Assembly (NCBI GenBank): GCA_005784505.1
Contig: VCAZ01000042.1
Coordinates: 1,367,233-1,431,232, forward strand
From: Bagarius yarrelli
Taxonomy: Eukaryota > Chordata > Actinopteri > Siluriformes > Sisoridae
Direction: 5' to 3'
Length of the DNA: 64,000 bases
Within the stretch, counting starts at the first letter, position 1; each line of letters starts with the position of its first letter. Of this stretch, positions 37,666-50,608 are shown in pieces. Under the pieces are notes generated by a model that worked only from the letters and a program-made list of their open reading frames with translations, was not told the DNA's origin and made no database searches. The translations under genes were made by a program, and so were the position numbers.

Positions 37666-39646
37666 TGTTTAAAAGTTTTGCATATTTCTAGAGAGTTAGA
37701 AGCTAATGTGCAAGGTGATCTAAAACATAAAAGATGTTTGTGTGTGGGACATCGTTATCAGCGGCAATTTATCGTCGCTCTTTATACTAGAAGCCATTGT
37801 AGAACCGAACTTTGGAGCACTGCAGCTGAATTTCACTATGATGGTGTGCATTAAAAGGGATCTGTTAATTAGCTCAAGTAAAAAAACACTGACTCCTCTG
37901 TTTGTGAGCCTAAAGATTTATAACTCTAAGGGACTATGGAACCCTGTTCTCCACATCTGCATTTGGCTTAAATAGAGTCATAAATTTGACTCATAAAACA
38001 TAGCCACATTGTAACAAGTGATAGCATTGCTTTGTGCTGTGTGTATATATGTGTGTGCAAGATAGTAAGTGAAACAAAGCATGAGAGACAGTCGGTAAAA
38101 TTAAGTCCAAACTGGCCAAGCAAGGCAAACACTGCAAGGCAAAGAAAATCGTCAAAAAAAAGAGCGATAAAGCTGCTGTTATATACGACTCAAGTGACAA
38201 ATAACAGTTGTCTTATCAGCTGTCATTTCATCAGGGTGCAGACAAACCAGGCAATTGATTGCTTTTTAACGCTGTGGAAATAGAGGGAAATAAATCAAAC
38301 AAGGTTTCCCAGCTTTTAGTCAATAACCCAGATTATTTCTAACCCTTTTATGTGATGTATGTATTTATAACTAATAACTAAAAGAAATCAACAGGAGAGA
38401 TTTAACAGCAACTGAACAGGTAGTCCGAACAGGTATTGAATAAACTCAGTGACTGGTAGAGCTGTTATAACATTTCTGGGATTATTACAGGCATCTATCA
38501 ATCATATTAAAAGTATTAAAAGTCATATATCCTAGCAGTCACACTAAAACACTGATTCACATGTGGTCGCTTCAGAGAAGTGGCGCTTTAAAGGTTTAGC
38601 GGCTTTACGATACATGCGATTGGATTTCCGATTGCTCATGGCCAAAATCTGGAGTTAATTATGTTCCAAAACAACAAATTGACAGAAAAAACTGAATGTA
38701 GCACTATAGATCCAATCAGTTTGTACCACATTTGCATTACAATCACACTTGTTATTGAGGTTAAAGGTCCACTGCATGTGAAAAAATTGTCAGAATAGGT
38801 GAAACTGAGGTAATCGTTAATTTGCTACACAGAACATTTTTTGATAATGTATTATCTTTTCTATAAATACCATCATTTTCTATTAAATAAGCCTTGTGGA
38901 TTGCTTGACATACAGTATGCGATATTGCACTTTCAGCCCCATTTCTCTTTAATTAGAAATGCAATAAATATATATATATATATATTATTGCAATTAAACA
39001 TTATTGGGGAAGTAAAAAGGAAAGTGGTTCCCAAACTGGGGGGTGGAGTTATAATAACGGGGGCACGTAAAGTTAGCAGAATTTTATAGGATGCACCAAA
39101 ATTTTGAAAAGAAAAACAGCTGCAATATGTGCTGAAAATATATGCCATGCCGCGCTGCCCACATTTACTTTGTCAGTGTATTAATGTGGATTAATGATCT
39201 CGAAATAAGGAAATTAATCTACATGTAACAACCAATTCAACGCTTGTAAAGGCAATGCATTTTAATCGAAAACACACTGACGTATGCATGCAAAAATCAA
39301 TGCCCATGCATTGCCCTGTTTGTTTAATTGCAAGTGCAATGTGCAGTAAGACTTTTTGTATGAAGCAGACACAGAAGCAGAACGGATAGATGATAAGTCT
39401 GGGGGAGTTTAACTCGCATTTTGCAACAAAAATAAGCACAATTTTGTGTTGTACACTTATTGCACGCAACTGGCTGTTGAGTAATGAGTAACGGGGGCCT
39501 GTGCCCCAGTACAGCCTTATGTCTAGCAATGCCACTGCAATAAATACAGTTATATATATGCTTGTCGCCGTTGTTACAAACAGAATTTGTGTTAATTACC
39601 ATTAATAAATTCTAATGTTTCAAATAAATCCTCCTGAAAGTGTCTT

Positions 39647-39648
<2 letters not shown>
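37666..39648. other. Gene-free stretch with possible hAT end
   Basis: About 39024-39050 (AGTGGTTCCCAAACTGGGG) is the common terminal word of hAT/Charlie-type elements. The segment up to about 39545, ending GCCTGTGCCCCAGTAC and GTCTAGCAATGCC, may belong to it. No transposase is seen. Confidence 0.35.

Positions 39649-39682
<34 letters not shown>
39649..39682 (+). repeat. (TG)n microsatellite
   Basis: About 17 TG units. Confidence 0.9.
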
Positions 39683-39683
<1 letters not shown>

Positions 39684-39788
39684 TAATGCCTAATTAAGCT
39701 GTGAAACAAGCTCATTTGATTCCGGTATCCTAGCTCACAGGTACGCTGGCAGGTTTGTAGGTGCACAGAATGGATATCCCTAAGTATA

Positions 39789-40412
39789 CAGTGCCTTGAA
39801 AAAGTATTCACACGTCTTGAACTTTTTCCCATTATGTCACCTTGCAAACACAAACTTAAATGTATTTTATTGAGATTTTACTGCAAACCTACCAATACAT
39901 GGTCGTCCACCCAAACTGACACACCTAGCATGGAAAGCACTGGTCAGAGAAGCATCCAAGAGGCCCACAGGAAAACTATAAGTTGTGTACTTCACAAATC
40001 TGACCTTTATGGAAGAGTGGCAAAAAGAAAGACATTTAAAGTTCCATTTGCAGTTTGTCACAAGCCATGTGGGGGACACAGCAAACATGTGGAAGAAGGT
40101 GCTCAGGTCAGATGAGACCAAAGTTGAAATTTTTGGCCTAAATGCTAAGCGTTATGTGTGGTGGAAAAGTATCACTGCTTATCACACTGAACACACCGCA
40201 CCTCCCTATCCAATCTGGCTAAGCTTGAGCTATTTTGCAAAGAAAAAAGGGGCAAATATTTCAGTCTCTAGATGTGCAGCGCTGGTAGAGACATACCCCA
40301 AAAGACGCTGTAATTGCAGCGAAAGGTCGCTCTATAAAGTATTGACGCAGGGGGGCTGAATACAAATGCACACCACCCTTTTCAGATTTTTATTTGCTTA
40401 AAATTTTGAAAA
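39789..40412 (+). mobile_element. Internally deleted Tc1-like transposon
   Basis: The left end CAGTGCCTTGAAAAAGTATT is followed by TATTTTATTGAGATTTT and then jumps straight to transposase-coding sequence (GCAAACCTACCAATACATGG). Later blocks are CACAAATCTGACCTTTATGG, GGTCAGATGAGACCAAAG, TTGAGCTATTTTGCAAAGAA and GAGACATACCCCAAAAGACG, then the 3' non-coding CTGAATACAAATGCACACCA. It is the same family as 26457-27783. Two large internal deletions remove most of the 5' leader and the central catalytic region. Confidence 0.8.
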
Positions 40413-40417
40413 GTGTA

Positions 40418-40869
40418 AGTTTGTTTTATCAAATCAAGTCTGAGATTGTTGTCAATAAATGCACAGGGTATAAAAGTGTGCTTTGGCTTAAGGCCAAATT
40501 TGGGTAGAAAACTAAACTTTTTTACAAGCTTAGCTTTATTAAGTTAATTTGAGTGAACCCCAATTTAAATAATACCAACACAACAGACCAACACAAAGTA
40601 GCACATAATTATGAATATCGTATATCATTTTCATTCCACTTCACAATCATGTGCTACTTTGTGTTGGTCTGTTACATAAAATCTCAATAAATCAATTTAA
40701 AATCATTCAAGTCTGTCATTTAAATTTGTGGCTGTAAGCTTTTTTACAAGCTAAGCTTGTGAAAAAGTTTAGTTTTCTACCCGAATTTGCCCTTATAAAA
40801 GCAAAGTACACTTTTATACCCTGTGTATTTATTGACAACAATCTCAGACTTGATTCAATAAAACAAACT
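40418..40869. repeat. Nested inverted repeat (palindrome)
   Basis: The outer arms 40418-40536 and 40748-40869 are inverted copies of each other at roughly 90% by eye (AGTTTGTTTTATCAAATC / ATTCAATAAAACAAACT; AAGTCTGAGATTGTTGTC / GACAACAATCTCAGACTT). Within the spacer, AGACCAACACAAAGTAGCAC and GTGCTACTTTGTGTTGGTCT (about 40583-40670) form a second, near-perfect pair derived from the subterminal part of the Tc1 family next door. Confidence 0.8.
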
Positions 40870-41811
40870 TTTGTTTCCTTAAATACTGTCTTGTAGCAGC
40901 ACATGCATGAAGGGTGATTAATTGCAAATTATTGTAAGCCGGGATGTGTTGTATGCATGAGACTTCCCTGTTGTTTTTAAATTATAATTATGGTTTAATT
41001 TTTATATAATTGCTCAAAACTAACAGTTAATTGACAAACTGCTTTATAAACAGTTAAATTTGAAGGACAAACAAGAACCAGAAGGGCAAATTGAAAAATG
41101 TATGAATAGTGGGTATCTTTATATATCACTCAGACTGTCTGTGCGTTTTTTGGTCAACATATTTGTTGCCTAAAGGTCAGTGTCAGAAACAAATATCAGA
41201 CTGATATTAAACCTGCCTGCTTTTTTTATTTCATTCTGAATTGCTTTGAAAGCTCATTTAAAATCAAATGTGACTGCTTAGACAGAATTTTTATTGCCAC
41301 TTTTATTTCTTTATTGTCTCTCATACGCAAGTGTTGACAGCTGTACTGTAAATCCGGTTGTATAAGAAGAATTTAATAAAGCTCACGTTGATTAATTTAG
41401 ATTTAGAGTCAGTAAAAATAATTTCATAATGATTTTTTTGGAAGTGGTTTAACTGTATGTAATTGATTGCATTTACCCACTGATTAAGCAAAAAGCATTG
41501 ATTTTTCCACTGAGAAAGCCCAGCAGTCAGAACCACATTCCAAAACTCCCATAATGCATTTCTGTATGCCTGTTTTACTGGCAGCAGTAGGCCAACCAGA
41601 TCAATTCAATTTGCAAAATGAACAAGCGGTCAGTATCGGTTAGATAGCAGTCAGGTCGAAAAAAAGCATGGTGCTTTGCTAAAATTAGACCTTTCCCTTA
41701 TGCTAATTGATTAGGGTCCACTGATGAGGGTGCAGTCGGCAGTCACACATTGTGATTTGTATATCTGTTCAGCAGTTATGGTGAGTTTCTTAAATTGTTT
41801 AATTTTAATTC
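40870..41811. other. Gene-free stretch
   Basis: No coding sequence or recognised repeat. Confidence 0.5.
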
Positions 41812-42015
41812 AATTCAATTTTATTTGTATAGCGCTGTTTACATTCACAAAGCAGCTTTACACAATCAAAGATAATAATACAGTGTGAATAAAACAGAAA
41901 TCAGTTTGTCCCTGATGAGCAAGCCGCAGGCGACAGTGGCAAGGAAAAACTTTCTGAAACAGAATAGAAAGAAACCTTGAGAGAAACTAGACTCAACAGA
42001 AAACCTATCCTCATT
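41812..42015. mobile_element. Interspersed repeat family D, partial
   Basis: TTTTATTTGTATAGCGCTGT, AAAGCAGCTTTACACAATCA, GGCGACAGTGGCAAGGAAAA and GAAACCTTGAGAGAAACTAG are the standard word order of this fish repeat. Confidence 0.6.
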
Positions 42016-42944
42016 TGGGTGAAAAACAGATAGCAGAAATTATGCAGACACTGTGTGTGTAAGCAACTTAAATCATAAGTCCTCGAAGAACAGCTGGAAC
42101 GACTTTCTAGCAAAGTGGAAATGTCCTCGGTCACCAGAGGTTTACGCACAAAGCTGACCAGTACTACTATTTCACTGACATTTTATTTGTCCCATTTCAA
42201 TAGAGAAAACCTCAAGCTCTTTTTTTCTTTCGAGTATGCTAGCCTAGTAAGATTACACAGTGAGCTTTTTTTTCTGGGAGACTGGACAAGGCTGTTATGA
42301 GGAGGCGGATGCAACTGTCAAGCGACTTGTGTACTAATCAGAGTGTTTTTGGGTAGCCTCCAGCACAGTGAACAGCTCAAAGCCTGCATCTGCTCTCACT
42401 CCCAGCTGCTCACTCAGATCTTTTATGGTGTAAATGAAAGATTAATTCTCCCCATTCTTGATGAGCAAAAAGAAGCAGTCAGGCATATTAAATCACATGA
42501 ACAAGTCCAGAGTATTCTGTATTTTTACAGCAAACTAACCAAATACCGTTAAAACCCTAGTATATTTAAGAAGTTTTTTCGACTTTACAGCTTTACAGTA
42601 ACATGGCTCTCAGCAGGAGTGCGCCATGGATGTCATTTCAATTGCTATCGATAATCTTTATAAAAAAAGGTTTAATAGTTGATCAACGCGTCGACTAAAA
42701 TTAAACTGAAAAGAGAAAAAGAAAAAAAAAAAAGTTTATGTTTAAGTTCACTCTTCCAAAACAGCCCAACACTTTATGTAAACTTGTAACTGTGACTGTA
42801 AAACAACCTCAGGAACACTAATTATTACAGTACAAATCACCACATTCTGTAAAAACAACATGTAGCGTTGCAATAATAGCTGCTGCAAAACCAATTGACA
42901 TAAACTGATTTCAGTTTTTTGTCTATTTTACTATGACTGGCAAA

Positions 42945-42982
42945 CCCTAACCCATAACCCTAACCCCTAACCCTAACCCTAG
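42945..42982 (+). repeat. Interstitial telomere-like repeat (CCCTAA)n
   Basis: Six units in order: CCCTAA, CCCATAA, CCCTAA, CCCCTAA, CCCTAA, CCCTAG. It is short, degenerate and isolated, so it is not a chromosome end. Confidence 0.8.
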
Positions 42983-43839
42983 GTATTTAACATATGTTTA
43001 TCAACTATTTGAAAGAAATCTACAATTCCTTTTACTGAACAAAATTAATTCAACATGCAATCTGGGTTAATTAAGCAATAGGTACATACCCTTGGCTCTG
43101 TGCAGAAATGATCAAATAAAAGTATTTTATTCCTAATGTATGCTTTAGAACGTCTCTTTATAATAATATTGTTGTCAAGATTTGGATATTAAATTAATAA
43201 CACTCCTAAAGATTACTTAATCTATAATTTCACCATCCCTTTCAGGACAAGGCCAATCATATGCCTCCTTGATGGTATTGCATAATGGTTATATATCTCT
43301 ATATATTTTAGTATTTGTCATGATGAATTACAAGATCAGACCTGACCAATCATAAACCTCCGTCATACGTCATAAGTACAGTCATTATTGTAGGGCTCTT
43401 TAGCTGCTAACAACCTACTGCTATTTTTCAGTAGTATGTTTTTGTGCATAGTTGATTCTCTTAGCCTTTTATTCATGACAGTAGGATTTTTTTTTAGCCA
43501 CAATTCTTCAAAAAGACAATGTATCTGGGTCTTACTGGTTTTCACATGGTGTACCTGGGTTCCACTGGTTTCTGCCAGTTCTTTGGGAATTAAGAATGAT
43601 GTGCCCATGTCAACCTACCTATGAAACTAATGATCATCAGCACCCACTAGTTTTAACTGGCTAGTCATTCACCCTGATCCTTCAAAATGTCAGCATTTGT
43701 TGGGGGGGGAGGAGGTGCAAGAAAACCTGTTAATTCAGAGGTTTACACTCAAATAATAATAAAGGAGGTTGCAATTTTTTTAATTATCCACTAGAGCCAA
43801 TCTAATTAGTTCCTTAGCTAAGTATAAGGCAGCCGTTAG

Positions 43840-44340
43840 AGCAGAGTTGGCGTAGATACCCACCCGCAACATTCAACCTTTTCCCGCTCCCGTCCGCAAA
43901 AGCCAGCAGGAAAAGTTTTCTTTTCACTGCTTCTTCCCGATATGCTGTTATTGTTTCACTTGCTTCTCTTTTAAATACAACAAAAAAGGAATTAAAAATA
44001 AATGTTTTGATTTATTTACGTTTAATTCAGTGAGATGTGAAAATGTAGCACCTAAGATGTCATGCACTGCAGACATTTGGCCTCTGTTTGGGCCAAGTCT
44101 ACATTCACCCGCATGACCATGTGAGAATTAATTCTGTAATTTTGTGCCTGTAAATTTTTATTTTGGTTGTCAGTGTTGCTTTAATGCAGTAGATAAATAA
44201 TAGTTTGTATTTGTTTTTAGTAATTTAATTTTAAGATATTTTCATTTCCCAGCAATAATTTTTTTGCCCAAAGTTTACCCGAGTTGCGTCGGGTCCCACG
44301 TGGTGCTTCCACAGGAATGCAGTTCTCTAAGTTGGTGCAA
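43840..44340. other. Possible decayed hAT-type element
   Basis: CACCCGCAACATTCAACC and TTTTCCCGCTCCCGTCCGC at the left, and GCGTCGGGTCCCACGTGGTG at the right, recall the ends of a fish hAT element whose terminal parts are rich in CCCGC. No clear pair of inverted ends was found. Confidence 0.25.
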
Positions 44341-46259
44341 TCGAGTTTGAGAATAAAAATAAAATGGTGGCTTTTTAAGATTTATTAGGTTAATCAAAGT
44401 AAAACGGGTGAACCATTTGATTAAAAAAATTAGAGGAATGTCCTGGCAAGAACCACGGATGTGCTTTTCGAAAGAGGCTCAGCCATCACAATAAATAAGG
44501 TAAGCTGGTTATATATTTATTTTTCAATATAATTAATGCTATGCACGCTATATGCGGCAAATAATGTCATTGTAATGTTACATTTAGTATAGCATTTCCT
44601 TTTAGCACTCTTGGAGCAATAATTTAAACACAGGAAAATCTAACAGAATAATTTAATAACAATCTAAAAAAATTGCACCGCAGGAAAATTACTAAGGTGG
44701 ACTAAAGTGAGTACTGTAATGTGCATTAAAATAGAATGATTTCAAATATAAGTGACAACAGAATCAGATGAAGGTGTAAAACAACATGAAGAGGTGTAGC
44801 GCACTACGTGTAACTGCAAAGTTGGCATTACTTGTAAAATCAGTACCCACACTAAAATCTGCATAGGTCACATACTTCTGTTGATTTCCTATGGCCTTGA
44901 ATGTAGATTTCTGTATCTGTTTTTCCACTTTATTGATTTTCTGAATGACCCAAAGCTGTATAATTTGAAATGCAACCAAGCCTGAGTCAGTGCTCCACTT
45001 TCATTGCCATTCTAATGGCAGTTACTAAAAAACATCACAGACTCTCTTAGAAGTGGAACAGACCGCATTTACCGAGATAGAAATTTATTGCCGTTTATTG
45101 TCAATGTTTTAGCGTTTACAGAACTCTGGTGATTATGCTTCCTTGCTATACTGTATGTAGGATTTAAATAATAATCGTAAGCGAATATTCTTTTTTTTTA
45201 ACCAAAGTAAAAACTGGAATGAACCTAGAATGAATAAATTAGGTTTTGTATTCGGGAGAAAGCAGAAGGAAGAGAATACAGTACGAGCTGTGAAGAGCCT
45301 GATTTTGAGACAAAAAGCACTTGGCTATGTCTGGACCTGCATAAGTAGTTTGCTTTTATTCCCCTCATGTCAGATGTCTCGTTTGTGACCCCTGCAACCT
45401 CGCTATTCCTACTGGCATGGTTACCAGGGAAACAGTGTAATGAAGAGAAAGGGTGGTGGAGAGGGTCTCTTAGGTCTGCCGCCTCACTATTCTCATATTC
45501 GGCATGCCCGTCTGGTTTTGTAATGGCTAATCATAAACATAACGTATAGAGCGTAGAGTTATAATGCTGAGACAACCTGAATAGGAATGAGCTGACTCAA
45601 CAAGAAACAACATTAAAGAATCAGAAATATATATCAAACTACTCCCTCTTCACCTGCGGAGCAGTTGCTTTACTTGAAAGTCCAGTTGCTGTCTGTGCTA
45701 GAACAGGAAATGTATGGTGTTTGTACATATGACTGTCCAATAACACACCAACTGCTACATTATCTTACACAGATGCAGTTTTACCCTAACAAGGGCACTT
45801 GCTTTTTACAAAATATGAGCAATGGACAACCCACCCAGTTTCACAAAAAAAAAAAAAAAAACCCTCCAGCATATGGGCTGCTCACCCATCTGTCCTTTTT
45901 TAGTTTAAACAGACAAAAAAATTCTGATTTGCACTGTAAAAAAAAAGCTCTAATCACTAACTCACTAATTTTACCTTGTTAAAAAGAACTTACATACAAT
46001 ACATTTACATCAACCCGTTTCAGTGCATGTTACTTTAAATGCTAATGAGTTAATTCAGCCCACCCCTTTGTTCTGTTGCCCCAAAACCATTTAAAAATGT
46101 ATTTTACAAACTTTTAATCATTAACAGACACTGTTCTAAACTATCCAACAAGGCAAGCTTAATGTAGTGCTACCTTATGTTATCTTTACCGACAACACAC
46201 AGTTTGTAATAAGACAATTCCCTTAATACATTGTACATTATAAATATGCAATTATGAGT
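44341..46259. other. Gene-free stretch with an RFX-like site
   Basis: No coding sequence. About 45250-45540 is less AT-rich than its flanks and contains GGTTACCAGGGAAAC (45419-45433), close to the palindromic X-box bound by RFX proteins. A homopolymer A run lies at about 45845-45860. Confidence 0.3.
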
Positions 46260-46625
46260 TATCATCACGGCCACGCCAGGTTCCACGAACAATGAGCGCA
46301 CACCCTTGACTGAGTATTAACCTGATACACCTGCACCTCATCAGTCCATCACAATCACTTACCCCAATTTTACATAAACGATTACCATCTGGTCTCATAC
46401 ATTTTAGACTCGCTACTGACTGGCCTGCCTGATTCTTCGGATCCCATCAGAAGCTTCAGCACTTGGCTTCAGATTATTTGTGTCTGCTCTTCACTCCTCC
46501 TTTATTGCCCCTAGTACCAAAGTTAACTTTTTCATCTGCTATTTGACTGACATTCAAAATCATAAATAAAGCAACCCGCTAAGCCTCATCAGTATTTCTG
46601 GCTTCTGTCTGGTTCCTCGTGACAA
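46260..46625 (+). mobile_element. Probable solo LTR, Gypsy-like
   Basis: It begins near ATCATCACGGCCACGCCAGG and ends GGTTCCTCGTGACA. AATAAAG lies about 60 bp before the end, as a polyadenylation signal in an LTR would, and no internal retroelement sequence is on either side. The start is approximate. Confidence 0.45.
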
Positions 46626-47442
46626 TAATATAGAGAAGGTTGTACATGGAAAAAACAACATAACAGTGTTCTCTGAGAGTGTGCACGTCAGCTGCATTCA
46701 TCGTGAAACTTGCTAATTTTAGCACATTATTTGAAAAGTTTTATACTCACTTTTTCTGGGCGAGGCGAAAGCAGGAACACACAGTTGGTATTAATCAATT
46801 TTTCAGAAGTAACTTTTTAGCAAAACCTGTTTTATACTGACCCTTGTTTATTACCCAAGCCAACATAAAGAGATCGTAAGCAAAATTCTGCTCCAAAAAA
46901 ATGGAGGACAGTTTACTTCTCACTCAAGGACACTGGTTAAAAACCCCAACTACAGCGTATGACCTGCCTATTTTACAAAATACCAGCCCAAAATACGTTA
47001 TTGAACTGGAAAACACTAAGTTTTATAAACTCCCACCTATTGTATCGAATAGCAGCCCAAATTTTATCAACCAGCCCAATGCAAATTTTTTCTGTCTGAT
47101 GGGATCAAAAGAATCTGGCGTTACCGCTTGGGGCAGTCGTGGGTGTTTCCTTGGTTTGACAAAAACAGCCATCTTGATTTGAGAAAGGGGTTAAAATATA
47201 ATGATAAAAATAACTGGATGGATCTTAATTAATATAGGGTTGTTGTGAAGGAGAAAAAAATAATAAACTGTGGACTGTTAACCCAAACCTGCCTCTGATC
47301 TGGGTCTCGAACCATGTCACAATGGATTATTAAAAATATATAAACTTCATGCATGAATCAGTTTTACGCTATACCAAAAAGTTAACAGTTTTTTGATTGG
47401 CTGTAAGTAACGGTCTACACTGTGTGAGGCGAGGTGGATTGC

Positions 47443-47443
<1 letters not shown>

Positions 47444-47504
<61 letters not shown>

Positions 47505-47618
47505 GTCTATCTATCTATCTATGCATCCATCCATCTATCTATCTATCTATCTATCCATCCATCCATCCATCCATCCATCTATCTATCTATCTATCTATCT
47601 ATGCATCCATCCATCCAT
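47444..47618 (+). repeat. (TATC)n / (CATC)n compound microsatellite
   Basis: Blocks of TATC alternate with CATC and two GCATCCATCC interruptions. The order TATC-CATC-TATC-CATC-TATC-CATC suggests repeated block duplication. Confidence 0.9.
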
Positions 47619-47629
47619 TTATCTAACTA

Positions 47630-48494
47630 GTTCCACAGATGTTCTTAAAATGTTTACTCAATTTATCTCTTTAAAATATATTAGTTGGCACAAACTTTAC
47701 TCCAACTTTAAACAGATTCTAATGCCTAAATTTGTGCTTATAGCCCAGTCATTAGTCATTCTGAAACATGAGAAAAGTAATTCTTTGTTTGTCATTTTAA
47801 TAACATATATATGTTTATACTGACTTAATATAATATGTCTTATTAACCAAACCCAAGCAAGAATATTAGTACAACTTTTTTTTTTCTATTATGTTATTTA
47901 ATAAGTTGAATTTTACAAAGTTTCTATCTCCTCAACCCCACCTCCAATAATTGCCCACCAGGGATATTTGTCTGCCCTCCCCTCTATGTTTGGCAAGAAC
48001 TGGGCCTGCCCTCCAGGCAACTGATACGTTACGGTCATATAAGATAAAACAACATTTCTTCGGAACCGTACTGCTACACAGAACTACACAAAACAACAAA
48101 AATATATAAAACAAAGAACAAAACAGAGCAAAGGACTAGAGAAGAATTTGTCCTTACCACATAAAGTGCATGGTGTTTAACCAGCTGCAAACAGTGCAGG
48201 ACAGGCAGTGCAAATAATTGATACACAAATACTTCAGGCATATACAGAAAATATCTCAGACCAGACTACAGACTAGACTGTGCCAGTGGAGTGAAAAAAT
48301 GTGCAAAATGTGTGATAGCAGTATTGAAATTCATGTGAAGGACAGCATTAAAGAGTTTACGTAATTATCTGGTTAAACATAGATTTGTTTTAAATAAGTG
48401 GATTTGAGTGTGTGTGTGTGTGTGTGTGTTAATTTAAGACAATTCAGTTCTGGGTGATGAAGAGCCTGATGGCTTAAGGAAAAAAAAAATTAAC
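47630..48494. other. Gene-free stretch
   Basis: No gene is seen. A (TG)n microsatellite lies at 48409-48429. Confidence 0.5.
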
Positions 48495-48692
48495 CACGTG
48501 GTAGCGCAGTGGTTAAAGTGTTGGACTGCTATTTGGAATATTAGGGTTTGATTCACAGCACAACTAAGTTGCCACTGTTGGGCCCCTGAGCAAGGCCCTT
48601 AAACACCTAATTGGTCAGTTGTATGGAACAGATAAATGTAAGTCACTCTGGATAAGGACATCTGCCGAATCCCGTTAATGTAAATGTATATA
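48495..48692 (+). mobile_element. tRNA-derived SINE, family B
   Basis: The head GTGGTAGCGCAGTGGTTAAAG with GGGTTTGATTCACAGC is followed by GTTGGGCCCCTGAGCAAGGC and the tail GTCACTCTGGATAAGGACAT, ending TAATGTAAATGTA. Confidence 0.75.
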
Positions 48693-50608
48693 CTTAACTT
48701 CATGTTTTTTTTTAAATTAGCATATTTGCTTACTACAATACCTGTATTAGCCTTGATTACCACATAGATTAAAAACTACAGTACATACAATGGTAAGCTA
48801 TGATGTAAAAATGTTGATGTTTTTATTGGTTATTTAGTTTAAATTTAATGTTTTTTTAATAATTAATTGTAATTTATTTTCCACAAAATTGCCCACAAAA
48901 TTGCCTAAACCTTGCTTTGTTAAGGTTGAACTGGTGTATCCCACATTAAAAAAGGTCTGAGCCAGACATCATATAGTGCTAGCTTTTAGTTAAAAGAAGT
49001 CACATCTGATTTGTAACAAAGTATTTGGACAGAATCATCAGCCAATCAAAGTTTGACGTTCAGTGACAGCCCGCCGTTTGGGTTTAGCAAGGTGGCCAGC
49101 GCTACCCCAGAGTTCTTCTGGAATTTCTGGAGTATGAAAGTAAAACTTAATACGTAAATGATGGCCACAGTCGCCAGCAACGCTACTCTAGATCTTTTTG
49201 CTGATCTACTGAAAACACCTTTTCAAGGTGCCCTTTAAAAGAAATAATTGAGTTACACCGACAGTTGCTTAGCCTCAGTTAAAAAAGTACATACTGGTAT
49301 TAGCTTTGTTTAAAAACAACATTCCTGTATATACTTATAATGCATGATAAAAATTTCTGGAACATATCTCCCGTTGACGTTAGGGGCACTAATTTAGGCT
49401 CGTATTTGAGAGAATTTTCTAAAAACCTATTGGATGAAATGCTTTGCTAGACTTGTTGGAAGCCCTACAACTGTTTCTTCCTTTTGGTCTATTCCATTTT
49501 TGACTTCATCTCAACTTAAATTCACTTTTACATTGCATTCGTGTTTAACATGGATATAGGCAAAAGCTTTTAAAGTAGAAGTTTGATGGTTTATTTTTAA
49601 CAGCTTTCCTATTAGATGCCAGTGCTGTAGGAGTTGCGCTGATATGTGAAATGAGCAGGTCTGATGATAAATTGCTGTGAGAGCTGTGAAATTTGTTTTG
49701 TAAATTGTGTGGGTGGTTGCAGGAATAGAAGACACATTTTTTCATAAGAGGCTTCCATTCGACTGCTTCACTGAACAAATTTTATAACCATGCAACTCCA
49801 TGAACTGTGCAACGTACTTTGGGAAAGCAATTAGCAATCGCTAGTTAGAATCACTATTATCTGGCAGGGAAATTCAGCACTCATTTATCAAGACTGTGTC
49901 TGTCTTCTGGGCATATGGGTAAACATTTATCAGCACATGTTGTTAAAGACCATGGTATTATTATATAGAAACACTGTGTTTCATTAATTCGCTTCAAGAC
50001 TCACACCTGATGTAAAATAACCCACATAATAAGCTACACACCCCATAAACTTCTATAACCACTTGTTATATAATTATATAACATTTAATTTATATGAAAT
50101 TAAACTTTGTACATAAATAAATAATTCTTTTTATTTTTGCTGACTTACACAGAATTTTTATTTTACCCTATTATTATTATTATTATTATTAACAATAAAT
50201 AAGACGACAGAAGTGAAGATATATCTGTATATGATATGTATAAGCCATAAAATAGTTATATTTTCTAGTATAGTTATATATTAAAGGAAATATATTTTAA
50301 TATTTAAATGTTAACAAGCATTATTTAATATCAAGCAGATTTATTTAACCAGGGAGCAAACAAAAAGATGCACTGGAGAACTATGCTGGAGATGAATGCT
50401 GGAAACAGTGCCTAAGAGACTAGTGACTAACAGAAGGGTGTTAAGCAAAGATATACTGAAAACTAGTACTTATCCTTGGCGTGAATGCAGACAGAGAACA
50501 TAACGGAGTCCAGTAGCATGCGTGTAGACCAGACAATAAAGGAGTGAGAGAGTGCTGTTTATATAGAGTGCTCGTGAGTGACTGCTAAGTGGCTATGGGT
50601 GCAGGTGA
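48693..50608. other. Gene-free stretch, partly unique sequence
   Basis: No coding sequence. About 49500-49960 is free of recognisable repeats, moderately GC-balanced, and contains homeodomain-type words (GCAATTAGCAATCGCTAGTT). It is the kind of segment that could be a conserved non-coding element. A TTA microsatellite lies at about 50170-50190. Confidence 0.35.

Noticed and set aside
42945..42982. Chromosome end
   Set aside because: Only six degenerate units are present, with unique sequence on both sides.
46901..47182. 93-residue plus-strand frame as a small gene
   Set aside because: No recognisable motif, no promoter or splice support, and the length is within what AT-rich intergenic DNA gives by chance.
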